A model generated the notes under the pieces. It was not told the origin of the DNA. It was given only the letters and a program-made list of their open reading frames with translations, and did no database searches. From a virus, in the IMG/VR virus record IMGVR_UViG_3300028829_000868, positions 1 to 32,176 of that record: a stretch of DNA of 32,176 nt. One strand, 5' to 3'. The translations under genes and the position numbers were made by a program. Below are positions 16,601 to 24,183 of the stretch, piece by piece (position 1 is the stretch's first letter; each line of letters begins with the position of its first letter).

Positions 16601-16858
16601 TCACTCACTGTATTTAAATGTAGATGGGGATGACATACCTGAAGAATTACTATTCAGAGCGGCATTTTCTTCTTGTTTTTGAGTTACTAGCCTCTGAAGC
16701 ATCCACACCCGAATATTTACCGGCAAGTTATACGCCTCAAAAAAGCTCCATCCTCCGTAATATTTCAGATGGAACAATTGCTCATAGACAGCCTCAATGT
16801 AGTCTTCACTTAGGCCAAAAAAAGTCCACGCCGAGCGGGACCTCCATTTCAGCCTCAT
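16601..16858 (-). CDS. Small tail assembly chaperone-like protein (gp51-like, putative)
   Basis: The frame gives 85 aa from the ATG at 16858 (87 aa from a GTG at 16864). The core, FGLSEDYIEAVYEQLFHLKY, then GGWSFFEAYNLPVN and WMLQRLVTQKQEEN, resembles the short helical proteins of tail gene clusters that end in a 'YNLPv..r.w...rl...' segment, including T4 gp51-like baseplate assembly factors. It overlaps the end of the gp26-like gene by about 50 bases in another frame, and the overlap holds a run of seven Ts. Either it starts independently inside that gene, or it is reached by ribosomal frameshifting as an extension of the gp26-like protein. The residues before FGLSED look like frame-shifted gp26 code (Arg/Ser/Trp-rich), which would fit the second idea. 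Confidence 0.6.
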   Translation of the reverse strand: MRLKWRSRSAWTFFGLSEDYIEAVYEQLFHLKYYGGWSFFEAYNLPVNIRVWMLQRLVTQKQEENAALNSNSSGMSSPSTFKYSE

Positions 16859-17690
16859 GACCACACTCAGTACATTCGAAAGATTGTTGGAGGTCTATAT
16901 TGGGTAATACCTGGTTATATATGGTTCGCAAATGTCTAGCATCCCTAGCAGGCATGGCTTGGATAAAAGACTCTATGGTAAAAGGATTAGTGTCTCCATT
17001 TATCGAGACTAAAAAGGCACGAAAGGCATCTGTAGTCGTAGAAGACTCAATTTTACGTTTTACTTTCCTCTCTGTTTCTTTCACAATACGGGCTTCGTCT
17101 TCGCCATTTAACAAGCGGCACTCTACTACTACTTCAGTCATAGGTAAAGTGATAGAGACGGTTCCCGTAGAACTATACTGAACACCCAACTCTCTGGCTT
17201 TAGATTTAAAATCATTTACAGGGGGAGAAGAAATGTCGAAAGAATGTTCTATAGAGCTTGCACACTGTGGACAAGAAACTGAAGTGGTGTATTCAGGACC
17301 GTACCCGGTGCGCCGAGCAGCTACCAAGAGAGCGTTTTTGTCTCCAATAAGAAGAGAGTTGATATTAAGACTCTTGTCAATTAAAATATTCTGTAGCATC
17401 CTATCAAGAGCCACACCAGCTTTCAAGAGGGACCGAGAAGTTAGAATATCTTCTTCTTTTGCCGTCATATATCGTATTTCAACAGTGGCCTGGTTATGTA
17501 GCGGGTGACCTGGTGGGTAAAACAGTCCCTCGCTTGGTAACTGTACAAATTCTGTAGGAACAGACCAACTAAAACTAGGAGATTCTCCTGCTGATGGTAC
17601 ACCAAGACCTACAGCAGCAGTAGTTGCCGCAGGGGTGTCGTCTTGTGTTGGGTTATCGTCTAGGCCTAATCGCCCCTCATTTCTACTCAT
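16806..17690 (-). CDS. 26: gp26-like baseplate/tail assembly protein with zinc ribbon
   Basis: T4 gp26 belongs to the hub assembly group. The 294-aa protein has a disordered acidic N-terminus (1-45) and then VQLPSEGLFYPPGH (49-62) and IRYMTAKEEDIL (72-83), the usual opening of this family ('LPS.G.fYp....i.vr.mt..de..L'). A central LLIGDKNALLVAARRTGYG (113-131) follows. Two CxxC pairs, CPQC at 140-143 and CTEC at 273-276, should form one zinc ribbon. It sits between the tail tube gene and the tape measure, the place of assembly chaperones in other phages. It is longer than T4 gp26 (208 aa). The C-terminus overlaps the next ORF at a seven-T run. Confidence 0.75.
   Translation of the reverse strand: MSRNEGRLGLDDNPTQDDTPAATTAAVGLGVPSAGESPSFSWSVPTEFVQLPSEGLFYPPGHPLHNQATVEIRYMTAKEEDILTSRSLLKAGVALDRMLQNILIDKSLNINSLLIGDKNALLVAARRTGYGPEYTTSVSCPQCASSIEHSFDISSPPVNDFKSKARELGVQYSSTGTVSITLPMTEVVVECRLLNGEDEARIVKETERKVKRKIESSTTTDAFRAFLVSINGDTNPFTIESFIQAMPARDARHLRTIYNQVLPNIDLQQSFECTECGHEAEMEVPLGVDFFWPK
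16817..16823 (-). other. Seven-T run inside the gp26/small-ORF overlap
   Basis: The coding strand reads GAC TTT TTT TGG CCT AAG TGA in the gp26-like frame, so the run lies three codons before the stop. A +1 (or -2) slip on it enters the small downstream frame at TTT GGC CTA AGT. Programmed slippage between two tail assembly chaperone frames at this gene position is common in tailed phages, but usually in the -1 direction. Confidence 0.35.
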
Positions 17691-17749
17691 ATTATAACCT
17701 TTCTTTTTTATATTGTAACTTGTTCTAACTTAGACGTTAAAACTTTTAT

Positions 17750-18319
17750 TTAACTGCGAGTAGAAGCTGGTACGTTAGCGGAGACACCGCTTCGAGTAAG
17801 CTCAGCCCAATCATAAGTAATTTCAGCGGTCACTTCAGACATCTCGTCTGAGTCGTAAGATAGCGTACCACCAAAGTCAATGTTTGTAATAATTGGATTA
17901 ACAAGCTCCCAGCGTTCTATTTCTTTGCCGGCAGCATCTAGTTGCTTAATTACGACAGAGCCAATAGTATTCTTGAAAGCCTCTTTGCTTAAACTGACTT
18001 TAGAAATAGCAGCAGTATCAGGATACTTGTATCCAGCAGCACCAAGAACGTCAAGGAAGGCAAAGGACAGGTCAGGATTAACCGGATCAACTAGGGTCAC
18101 CGTAATTGGCTGCCAAGTTACACGACCTGGGAAGTTGAATGTGTGGTCAATATATTGGTGAGTGATTGTAGAGATCTGAGCCACTGGTTTAGTGGCTGTC
18201 TTTACGGTCCAGACGGGAATATCCCCTGGTTGATCACCATTTCTAGAAGTGAAACTTAACTCAAACCGAAATTGACGTTTTGGTTCGGCGTTTGCTTGAC
18301 CCCAAAATAGACTTGCCAT
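17750..18319 (-). CDS. 19: Tail tube protein (gp19)
   Basis: Forms the inner tail tube as stacked hexamers. The 189-aa protein shows the usual gp19 order: RQFRFELSFT near the start, IPVWTVKTATKPVAQISTIT, HTFNFPGRVTWQPITVTLVD, a helix in the middle, then VNPIITNIDFGGTLSYDSDE and VTAEITYDWAEL. The length is close to T4 gp19 (163 aa). It follows the sheath gene, as in T4. An ACTATTTATT motif lies 19 bases before the ATG and a GAGGAG ribosome site is between them. Confidence 0.88.
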   Translation of the reverse strand: MASLFWGQANAEPKRQFRFELSFTSRNGDQPGDIPVWTVKTATKPVAQISTITHQYIDHTFNFPGRVTWQPITVTLVDPVNPDLSFAFLDVLGAAGYKYPDTAAISKVSLSKEAFKNTIGSVVIKQLDAAGKEIERWELVNPIITNIDFGGTLSYDSDEMSEVTAEITYDWAELTRSGVSANVPASTRS

Positions 18320-18338
18320 TGCTTACTTAGCTCCTCGT

Positions 18339-18348
18339 AATAAATAGT
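18339..18348 (-). promoter_or_regulatory. ACTATTTATT motif, copy 2 (before gp19)
   Basis: Exact copy in the 41-base gap between sheath and tube genes, followed three bases later by the GAGGAG ribosome site of gp19. If this is a promoter the leader is extremely short; an RNA processing site is the alternative. Confidence 0.45.
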
Positions 18349-18360
18349 TTATAAAGCGGA

Positions 18361-21303
18361 TTAATCTTCAAAAGATGCTCCACTGTTAGTGATAACAAAG
18401 TCGATGGCGAAGAACTCTACTGAACGAGTTGGCTTCACATACAACTTAGCATAAATGATGTTACGATCAATGAGGTCTGGTGTTGTGGTAGATTCGTCTA
18501 GGATCAGACGGAAATCATCAATACCGAACTCGGATTTTACATCACGTAGTAGTGGGTTTGCTTGACCCAAGAATCGATCCCAAGTTGCTTGTGCGTTAGG
18601 CGCAAATAGAAGTCTTGAGGCAATGAATGAAATCTCACGCTTCAAGTAAATCATCAAGCGGCGAACATTGATCCGGTCGAGAGCACTAGCAGTTTGTTGT
18701 AGTGTTTTCTGTCCGAAGATCACGATGCCTTCAGCAGGGAACTTAGCGATTGGGTTAATATTGTTTTCATACAAAGTATCACGATCATCAGATGTTAGTC
18801 TGCGTGATACATCCAATACTGGTACGCCAGCAGCGCCCTCACTCAACCCACCTCGGGTAAATCCAGCAGGCGCAAACCATGGTGCTTGCAACCTATCAGT
18901 GTTGGATAAGACACCCAAGGCGGCTACCGAAGGCGGCGACCACAGGGTCTGGTTAGTGTTGGTATCAAGAATACGTACCCAGGGGTAGTATGTTGCACCA
19001 TAGCTGTTATTGATACTACGACCAGCTAGATTGTTAGCAGCAGCGGTAGGAGTATTACCTTCATTACGGCTTTCCGCAGATCCAAGTCCTTCAGTGTCTG
19101 GTGTGTACGCAAAAGGAATATCAATGATAGCTAGTGTATCAGCACGATCTTCAGCAGTATCGAGAAGGTAGTTAGTCACAGTAGCGTTTGTAATCCCTGG
19201 AATAGTCATTGCATTCATCTGTACATCGTCTGGGTCAGCAACAATATTTATTGCTTGACGAAGAGAGAATAACTCATAGGAATCCTTCTCGTCCGTTGCG
19301 GCACTAAATGCAGAGTTACGGAAGGGATCACGCTCAGTGATATCATAGCCGTCGAAACCACCGTGTAAAGTAGTTGTAAAGCGATCTAGACCGGCAGCAA
19401 GCGAAGCGGTATATGAACTTAGAGCAGTAACACTGGAGCCATCGGCTCGGTAGCTAGAGTTGTAAGCATAGTTCGCAGCAGCAGAGCCAGAAATATTGTC
19501 TAGAGAGAATACCCAAGCAATTTCGTATGCTTGTGATCCGGTGTAGGTTGTAGTCTCCCCAGCAACATCAGCCAAGGTAGTAGAAGGGTCAGGGTTCTGG
19601 TCAAAAGACCGTGGTCTTAGGCAGTCTGCAATTTCAGGGTTAAAGAAAGTATCATTATTTTCCCGACCTGTCCAAGCACCCCAATAAGTGTTACGAAGGC
19701 TGCGTGGGCTACCCCAGGTACTTAAGCGACGAAGCGGGACGCTGGGGAATTGGATAGAGCCGCTGAAGGATGTTCCTCCGACAGCCGCAAGAGAAAGGAT
19801 ATTGTCGTTAGCAGCTAAGTGACCAGCAGTTCCGTAGAACGCAGAGCCGGAGCCATCAAGCATGGTCTGTACAGCGCCTCGTGTCCCAGCAGCAGGAGCA
19901 CCAAGTGATGTACTCCAGCCACTCGACCCACTGACTACAGCAACATCACGGTACTTAAGAGGACCGAAGACACCGAATGGAAGCCAGCGAGTCTCACCAG
20001 AACCAACAGCAACGTCATCATTCATTACAACACGAATGAAGTTAGATTGATTGTCGAATTCTCCGTACTCTACATTGCGTAGTTCGCTTTGGCTATAAAC
20101 TTGATAGCGGTCTCCGATTCTCTTAGCAATGTAGTTTTCAGATGCTGGATTAAGGTTTAGTTCGTCGTAACGTTCTAGGATAATTGGTCTAGCATCTGTG
20201 TCGGTGATATCACGTACCAAGACTGAGAAAGAACCATAATTCTGATAGTCCCCTGTAGGAGCCTTAATGTTAGAGATAGATATTTTTATTTCCCGTTGAG
20301 CCCACTCACCAGCGGTGAGCGCCTCAAGGCGGAATAGCTGCTGCTGAGTGCGAGCGGAGTACGAAGCAGTGTTATCCGACAGATCCTGAGAGATAAACCA
20401 GCCTGTAGTAGCAGCGGTTCCAGCGCCTCTGAAGTTATTCTGCTGGACGCTCGATGTTCCATTTACAGCCATTGGGAGGACAGCAGCGTGATACTTAGTA
20501 GCATCGCCACCAGCCAACAAACCAAAACTAGAACCAGTTGGAGCTATAGAATACTCATAAGACTCGCCGAGCCAGTAAGAACCACTCTGGTAAAAGTTTC
20601 GAGTAGAATCGGTAGTAATACTGGAGTTAGTAATTGTTGCGTTAGTATTTAGTGCTTTTCTGATGAAGTTTTCAGAACTTGGATTAAGACTGACTGTAAC
20701 CTTTTCGTCCGTGCCGCCAGGAGGGGTGAAGACTAGATTAAAGTCGTTCTGAGAAGTGACCTCATATAGAGTAGAGCCATTCTTTGCTCCAACGGCGTCC
20801 TCTAGAAGGACACGCCCAGTACTATAAAATTGTGCAGCAACTGCACCAGAAACTACTGTAGAAGAGTTGATAGAGGCAGAAGGCCATACAACAAGGGCAA
20901 AAACACCACCGTCGTTGCCGTCGTCAGCGGCTGGGACTTCCCAGCCTGCTTTACCAGCATCCGTGGCGTTAGTATCTTGACTACCCAAGGCACGAACGAA
21001 TGTTAGTGGTGAGTTGTTACGAAGCCATGCTTTAGCAGCGTATGCAGCGTAAGTTGGGGCAGTATTGTTGCCCTCACGCCAAGTATCGCCGCCTTCGTTA
21101 CCAGCGACAGGATTGCCGAAAGTTTGAACAAAGTCCGAAAAGGAGCTTACCTGAACGGGTTTGTTTGCGGGACCCTTACGAGATCGACCAATTACTACTG
21201 GTCCTACCTCGGTAGGTGTGGCTGGAAGTTGTGATTGATCGATCTCATCGATGAATACTCCAGGCGAAATGAACTTAAACTTTTTGGAAGAGTTGTCAGC
21301 CAT
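18361..21303 (-). CDS. 18: Contractile tail sheath protein (gp18), enlarged
   Basis: Forms the contractile sheath around the tube. The 980-aa protein starts with FISPGVFIDEIDQSQLPATP, GPVVIGRSRKGPA and VSSFSDFVQTFGN, the conserved sheath N-terminus. The C-terminal 230 or so residues carry the sheath core: YYPWVRILDTNTNQTLWSPP, GIVIFGQKTLQQ, SALDRINVRRLMIYLKREIS and LYVKPTRSVEFFAIDFVIT. T4 gp18 has 659 aa. The extra length lies in the Ser/Gly/Ala/Thr-rich middle (about 130-700), which should be surface-exposed insertion domains. The start at 21303 has GAGGAG about 11 bases upstream, and the leader has both ACTATTTATT and a T4-like TATAAATT. Confidence 0.92.
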   Translation of the reverse strand: MADNSSKKFKFISPGVFIDEIDQSQLPATPTEVGPVVIGRSRKGPANKPVQVSSFSDFVQTFGNPVAGNEGGDTWREGNNTAPTYAAYAAKAWLRNNSPLTFVRALGSQDTNATDAGKAGWEVPAADDGNDGGVFALVVWPSASINSSTVVSGAVAAQFYSTGRVLLEDAVGAKNGSTLYEVTSQNDFNLVFTPPGGTDEKVTVSLNPSSENFIRKALNTNATITNSSITTDSTRNFYQSGSYWLGESYEYSIAPTGSSFGLLAGGDATKYHAAVLPMAVNGTSSVQQNNFRGAGTAATTGWFISQDLSDNTASYSARTQQQLFRLEALTAGEWAQREIKISISNIKAPTGDYQNYGSFSVLVRDITDTDARPIILERYDELNLNPASENYIAKRIGDRYQVYSQSELRNVEYGEFDNQSNFIRVVMNDDVAVGSGETRWLPFGVFGPLKYRDVAVVSGSSGWSTSLGAPAAGTRGAVQTMLDGSGSAFYGTAGHLAANDNILSLAAVGGTSFSGSIQFPSVPLRRLSTWGSPRSLRNTYWGAWTGRENNDTFFNPEIADCLRPRSFDQNPDPSTTLADVAGETTTYTGSQAYEIAWVFSLDNISGSAAANYAYNSSYRADGSSVTALSSYTASLAAGLDRFTTTLHGGFDGYDITERDPFRNSAFSAATDEKDSYELFSLRQAINIVADPDDVQMNAMTIPGITNATVTNYLLDTAEDRADTLAIIDIPFAYTPDTEGLGSAESRNEGNTPTAAANNLAGRSINNSYGATYYPWVRILDTNTNQTLWSPPSVAALGVLSNTDRLQAPWFAPAGFTRGGLSEGAAGVPVLDVSRRLTSDDRDTLYENNINPIAKFPAEGIVIFGQKTLQQTASALDRINVRRLMIYLKREISFIASRLLFAPNAQATWDRFLGQANPLLRDVKSEFGIDDFRLILDESTTTPDLIDRNIIYAKLYVKPTRSVEFFAIDFVITNSGASFED

Positions 21304-21369
21304 CGAAATGTATTCTCCTCGGTCTTATACGGATAGTAAGGTATCTAACAATTTATACTAAATACCAAT

Positions 21370-21379
21370 AATAAATAGT
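21370..21379 (-). promoter_or_regulatory. ACTATTTATT motif, copy 3 (before gp18)
   Basis: Exact copy in the 103-base gap between gp15 and gp18, 66 bases before the sheath ATG. The same gap holds TATAAATT (21357-21350 on the coding strand), one base from the T4 late consensus. So there are two late-promoter candidates here; nothing else in the gap stands out. Confidence 0.45.
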
Positions 21380-21406
21380 AGGGCAGTATTCCAAACTCCT
21401 TGTTCA

Positions 21407-22270
21407 TTATCTTCTGTATTTATCTTTTCTGCCCGCATGGAACTCGGGCTCGTCGCCGAGCACAACTCTTTCACGCCCAATTGTTACTTCAGCGGCGGAT
21501 TCTCGGACAGTTACAGTAGGAACGTCATCGTTTTTGTTGGACCCTATTATATACCCAAGCACTGTAATCGTGGTAGTGCTTTTAAATAGTCTCTCCTCGG
21601 TGCCTAAGCCAGAGTTATTTCCCTCATTAGTGAAGGTTTCATCTCCAAATGCTTCATATACATTGCCTTCGTGTTGGATATTGAAAGCAACAGGAGTAGA
21701 GAAAGTCGCCATGAAGGATTCCATGATCTGGTTCATTTGCTGTTGGTATTCAGAGATTAGCTTTATCTCATAGGCAATCTCTACATAAGTTGGCATTGGA
21801 ACATACAAAGTATCATACACCACCTTTTCATTATCAAAAGGGAAAGTGTTTTGATTAAATCTTTTTTTTGCCGTGAGATTCGCACGTTCTCTTGTTTTCT
21901 CTTGGTTCACACGCCGAGCAAACGGAATTGCGCCACCTTTCTTATAAAAACCATAATAGGGTGGGATATACACACCATACTTTCCTTTGTTCTGAGGATT
22001 GTTGACCAGAGATCCTCGAACAAGGGAAATAAGAGGGTAGTCTAATGTTCTCCCATTAGGTCTTAGATTTGGATCATCTTTAATTGAGAAAGCTCTCTCG
22101 GGAGAAGCGAAGAGAACAGGGACTTTCTTGAAGCCCTCGTTTGTGTCGCAAAAGATATTTAGATCGTCGTTTACGTAGTTAAAAAGGGCGGTATCGATGT
22201 CCTCTAGGGTAGAGGGTCGAAAACCATATGTCGCCTTTAAATCTTGGTTTAACTTTGTTCTTTTAGGCAT
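21407..22270 (-). CDS. 15: Tail sheath stabiliser / tail completion protein (gp15)
   Basis: In T4 gp15 caps the finished tail and joins it to the head. The length (287 aa) is close to T4 gp15 (272 aa). Typical features are KKVPVLFASPERAFSI (about 47-62), LDYPLISLVRG (75-85), YVPMPTYVEIAYEIKLISEY and the following helix with FMATFSTPVAFNI. The C-terminal tail is charged and probably flexible. Gene order gp13-gp14-gp15-gp18-gp19 supports the call. No terminase genes (gp16/gp17) lie between gp15 and gp18, unlike T4. Confidence 0.78.
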   Translation of the reverse strand: MPKRTKLNQDLKATYGFRPSTLEDIDTALFNYVNDDLNIFCDTNEGFKKVPVLFASPERAFSIKDDPNLRPNGRTLDYPLISLVRGSLVNNPQNKGKYGVYIPPYYGFYKKGGAIPFARRVNQEKTRERANLTAKKRFNQNTFPFDNEKVVYDTLYVPMPTYVEIAYEIKLISEYQQQMNQIMESFMATFSTPVAFNIQHEGNVYEAFGDETFTNEGNNSGLGTEERLFKSTTTITVLGYIIGSNKNDDVPTVTVRESAAEVTIGRERVVLGDEPEFHAGRKDKYRR

Positions 22271-22281
22271 CGTTATTTTTC

Positions 22282-22797
22282 CTAGATTCCCTTGCCGGGA
22301 TTAAAGAGTCCTTTGCGTGCCTGTAGGCACTGGGCTTGGACCGAAAATGCAATGCCGTCGGCAAAATTCTTGTCTTGACCGAATAGGAATCTAGCATCCT
22401 CAAACACATCCACAATCTCAAAATACATCATATCATACTGTACAAAGTCGCCAGGACGTACAAACAAATCTTGATCCTCTGATAGACGACGTTTGTGAAA
22501 GTTTATTTTAATGTTAAATAAACTATCAAACCCAAATTCAGTCTGTGTTCTTGTAGAACCCTCGTAGTCTATTAGGGAATAGACACGAATAGGAGGGAGG
22601 AACGTTTTCTCGATTGCTTCCCCATATACATTATTATAATTGGTCCTTTCCCTATCAATCGGGAAATACAGGACCTGCTGACCAACAACGTGTTCAATGA
22701 CCTCATCGTTAATCTGTTTTACAAAATCTCTCTCTGCCCTACCAACAAAAAGCGGCGGTGGAGGAGTAGCTGGTTGTGTCCATCTATTTTGAGCCAT
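22282..22797 (-). CDS. 14: Neck / head completion protein (gp14)
   Basis: In T4 gp13 and gp14 form the neck that joins the filled head to the tail. The 171-aa protein has the gp14 pattern: ERDFVKQINDEVIEHVVGQQ, VLYFPIDRERTN, the YGEAIEKTFLPPIRVYSLID stretch, FGFDSLFNIKINFHKRRL, and RPGDFVQYDMMYFEIVDVFE. It is shorter than T4 gp14 (256 aa). It starts four bases before the gp13 stop region (gap of four) with an AGGA site, so it is cotranslated with gp13. Confidence 0.75.
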   Translation of the reverse strand: MAQNRWTQPATPPPPLFVGRAERDFVKQINDEVIEHVVGQQVLYFPIDRERTNYNNVYGEAIEKTFLPPIRVYSLIDYEGSTRTQTEFGFDSLFNIKINFHKRRLSEDQDLFVRPGDFVQYDMMYFEIVDVFEDARFLFGQDKNFADGIAFSVQAQCLQARKGLFNPGKGI

Positions 22798-22801
22798 TCA
22801 T

Positions 22802-24058
22802 TTATCCTACGTAAATACCCATTGGGATTTTGCCCACAACTTCTTGAAGACTGTTTTGGAGAGCAGCGTCGCCTTCCATTAGAGCACCGTAAGCCATCTC
22901 ATCAAGAACAGTTTTTAGTTCGTCCCGTAAGGCAGTCTGCTCTTCCTTGGCTTCAGATACCAAAGCTGGACCGTTTAGTGTGACTTCATTGCCTGGGATT
23001 GGGATCGATCCAAGTTTCGAGCGTACCTGACCAAGTGTCTCTTTAGCTAGCGATAAAGCAAAGCGCCTTATCCACTGTTTGCCGATGCTATTAATGTTTT
23101 TGTAAGGCATATTGGGGAACGGCAGTGTATTCATATTATTTACACCATCAGCCCCGTATTTACGGTCAGACTCTTCGTAGAATGCGTCCTCTGAGACCCT
23201 AAAATCTACCCAAAATTTAGTTGGAGAGATCCCACTTGGAGTTGGGAATATTCTTAATTTATTATTATTAATTCTGAAAGAGTAATGGGATGCTCTAACA
23301 TGAAGGTCTTCCTTGAACGCATACGCTTGTAGAACGTTCTGCCAGGCAGGAACTAACTCAAATGTACTATCATCAGCATACATTCCATAGGTAGATAAGT
23401 TACCTACAGCGCCGATAGCATAACCCCCGAAGAAATTCCACATACTTTGTGGAGTCTTGTAATAAACTCGTTGAATTGTGATTGCATTAGACCCAACACT
23501 ATTACTAAATGGTGTACCAGCTTGCAATGAAGCACTATAAATAATATCTTGCAAGTCATAATCTTGCTGATCATTAACTGCATCGAAGGAAGCCGAATAA
23601 AAAGTCTGGGCTGCACCAACCCCTGCGTGGAGACTTACACCTCGACCAAGATGTGTAGCATACCCAAGCTGGAATCTTGGGAACTTAAGATTAGGTTTTG
23701 TGTTGATTCCACCAGATCCCGAGTACTCAGTAAATTCACCATCCTGATCGAAGGAGCCCGTAGTATTCCCCAACATATCTGATAAGACATTCTTAGCTTG
23801 ATGAGTGTTGATTAAATAAGAGTACTCTAGGCAAGCCTCTTCGTAGGCATTATACACAATGGCTGGAGTTATTTCTAAGTCTAATACCCTCCCGCCGAGT
23901 TTATTGTAAGTGTAAGCAACTTGGTCAGTAGCACCACTCACAAAGGCATCAGTAGTATAAATCCCGTAGGATAATGAATTTACAACATCATCGCTTGTCC
24001 CTGTTGATGGTAATACAACAGCACTAACGGTGCTAGCTGGTTGGAGATTTGTGGGCAT
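22802..24058 (-). CDS. 13: Neck protein (gp13)
   Basis: Partner of gp14 in the neck. The 418-aa protein is longer than T4 gp13 (309 aa). It contains LEITPAIVYNAYEEACLEYS near residue 60, an inserted Gly/Ser-rich part around 95-190, then HYSFRINNNKLRIFPTPSGI, FWVDFRVSED, the MPYKNINSIGKQWIRRFALS helix (about 315-335) and KETLGQVRSKLGSIPIPGNE. The end has ELKTVLDEMAYGALMEGDA. The last parts are characteristic of gp13 in T4-like marine phages. It is the first gene after the gp23 terminator and has a degenerate late motif and GAGG in its leader. Confidence 0.78.
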   Translation of the reverse strand: MPTNLQPASTVSAVVLPSTGTSDDVVNSLSYGIYTTDAFVSGATDQVAYTYNKLGGRVLDLEITPAIVYNAYEEACLEYSYLINTHQAKNVLSDMLGNTTGSFDQDGEFTEYSGSGGINTKPNLKFPRFQLGYATHLGRGVSLHAGVGAAQTFYSASFDAVNDQQDYDLQDIIYSASLQAGTPFSNSVGSNAITIQRVYYKTPQSMWNFFGGYAIGAVGNLSTYGMYADDSTFELVPAWQNVLQAYAFKEDLHVRASHYSFRINNNKLRIFPTPSGISPTKFWVDFRVSEDAFYEESDRKYGADGVNNMNTLPFPNMPYKNINSIGKQWIRRFALSLAKETLGQVRSKLGSIPIPGNEVTLNGPALVSEAKEEQTALRDELKTVLDEMAYGALMEGDAALQNSLQEVVGKIPMGIYVG

Positions 24059-24077
24059 TTTATATCCTCGCTTATTG

Positions 24078-24087
24078 TATAAGTAGT
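24078..24087 (-). promoter_or_regulatory. Degenerate late motif before gp13
   Basis: The coding strand reads ACTACTTATA, eight of ten matches to ACTATTTATT, 19 bases before the gp13 ATG, the same distance as the copy before gp19. It lies downstream of the gp23 terminator, where a new promoter would be needed. Confidence 0.3.
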
Positions 24088-24118
24088 TTTGGTGTTCCCT
24101 ATTTTGTCCCCTAATAAG

Positions 24119-24145
24119 AAAACCCCGCCACTAGGACGGGGTTTT
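24119..24145 (-). terminator. Rho-independent terminator after gp23
   Basis: On the coding strand AAAACCCCG and CGGGGTTTT form a 9-bp stem (extendable by two pairs) closed by a short loop, followed by TTTTCTTATT. It lies 39 bases after the gp23 stop. Being symmetric with A/T flanks it could also stop transcription from the other side. It separates the capsid operon from the neck-tail operon; the rest of the 125-base gap holds the gp13 leader. Confidence 0.88.
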
Positions 24146-24183
24146 CCAAGAGTTATTCATCTCCGAAGAGATTTATTACTCAA

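Noticed and set aside
18339-18348. Reading AATAAATAGT as a plus-strand T4-type late promoter
   Set aside because: No plus-strand genes exist downstream, and all four copies are placed just before minus-strand start codons.
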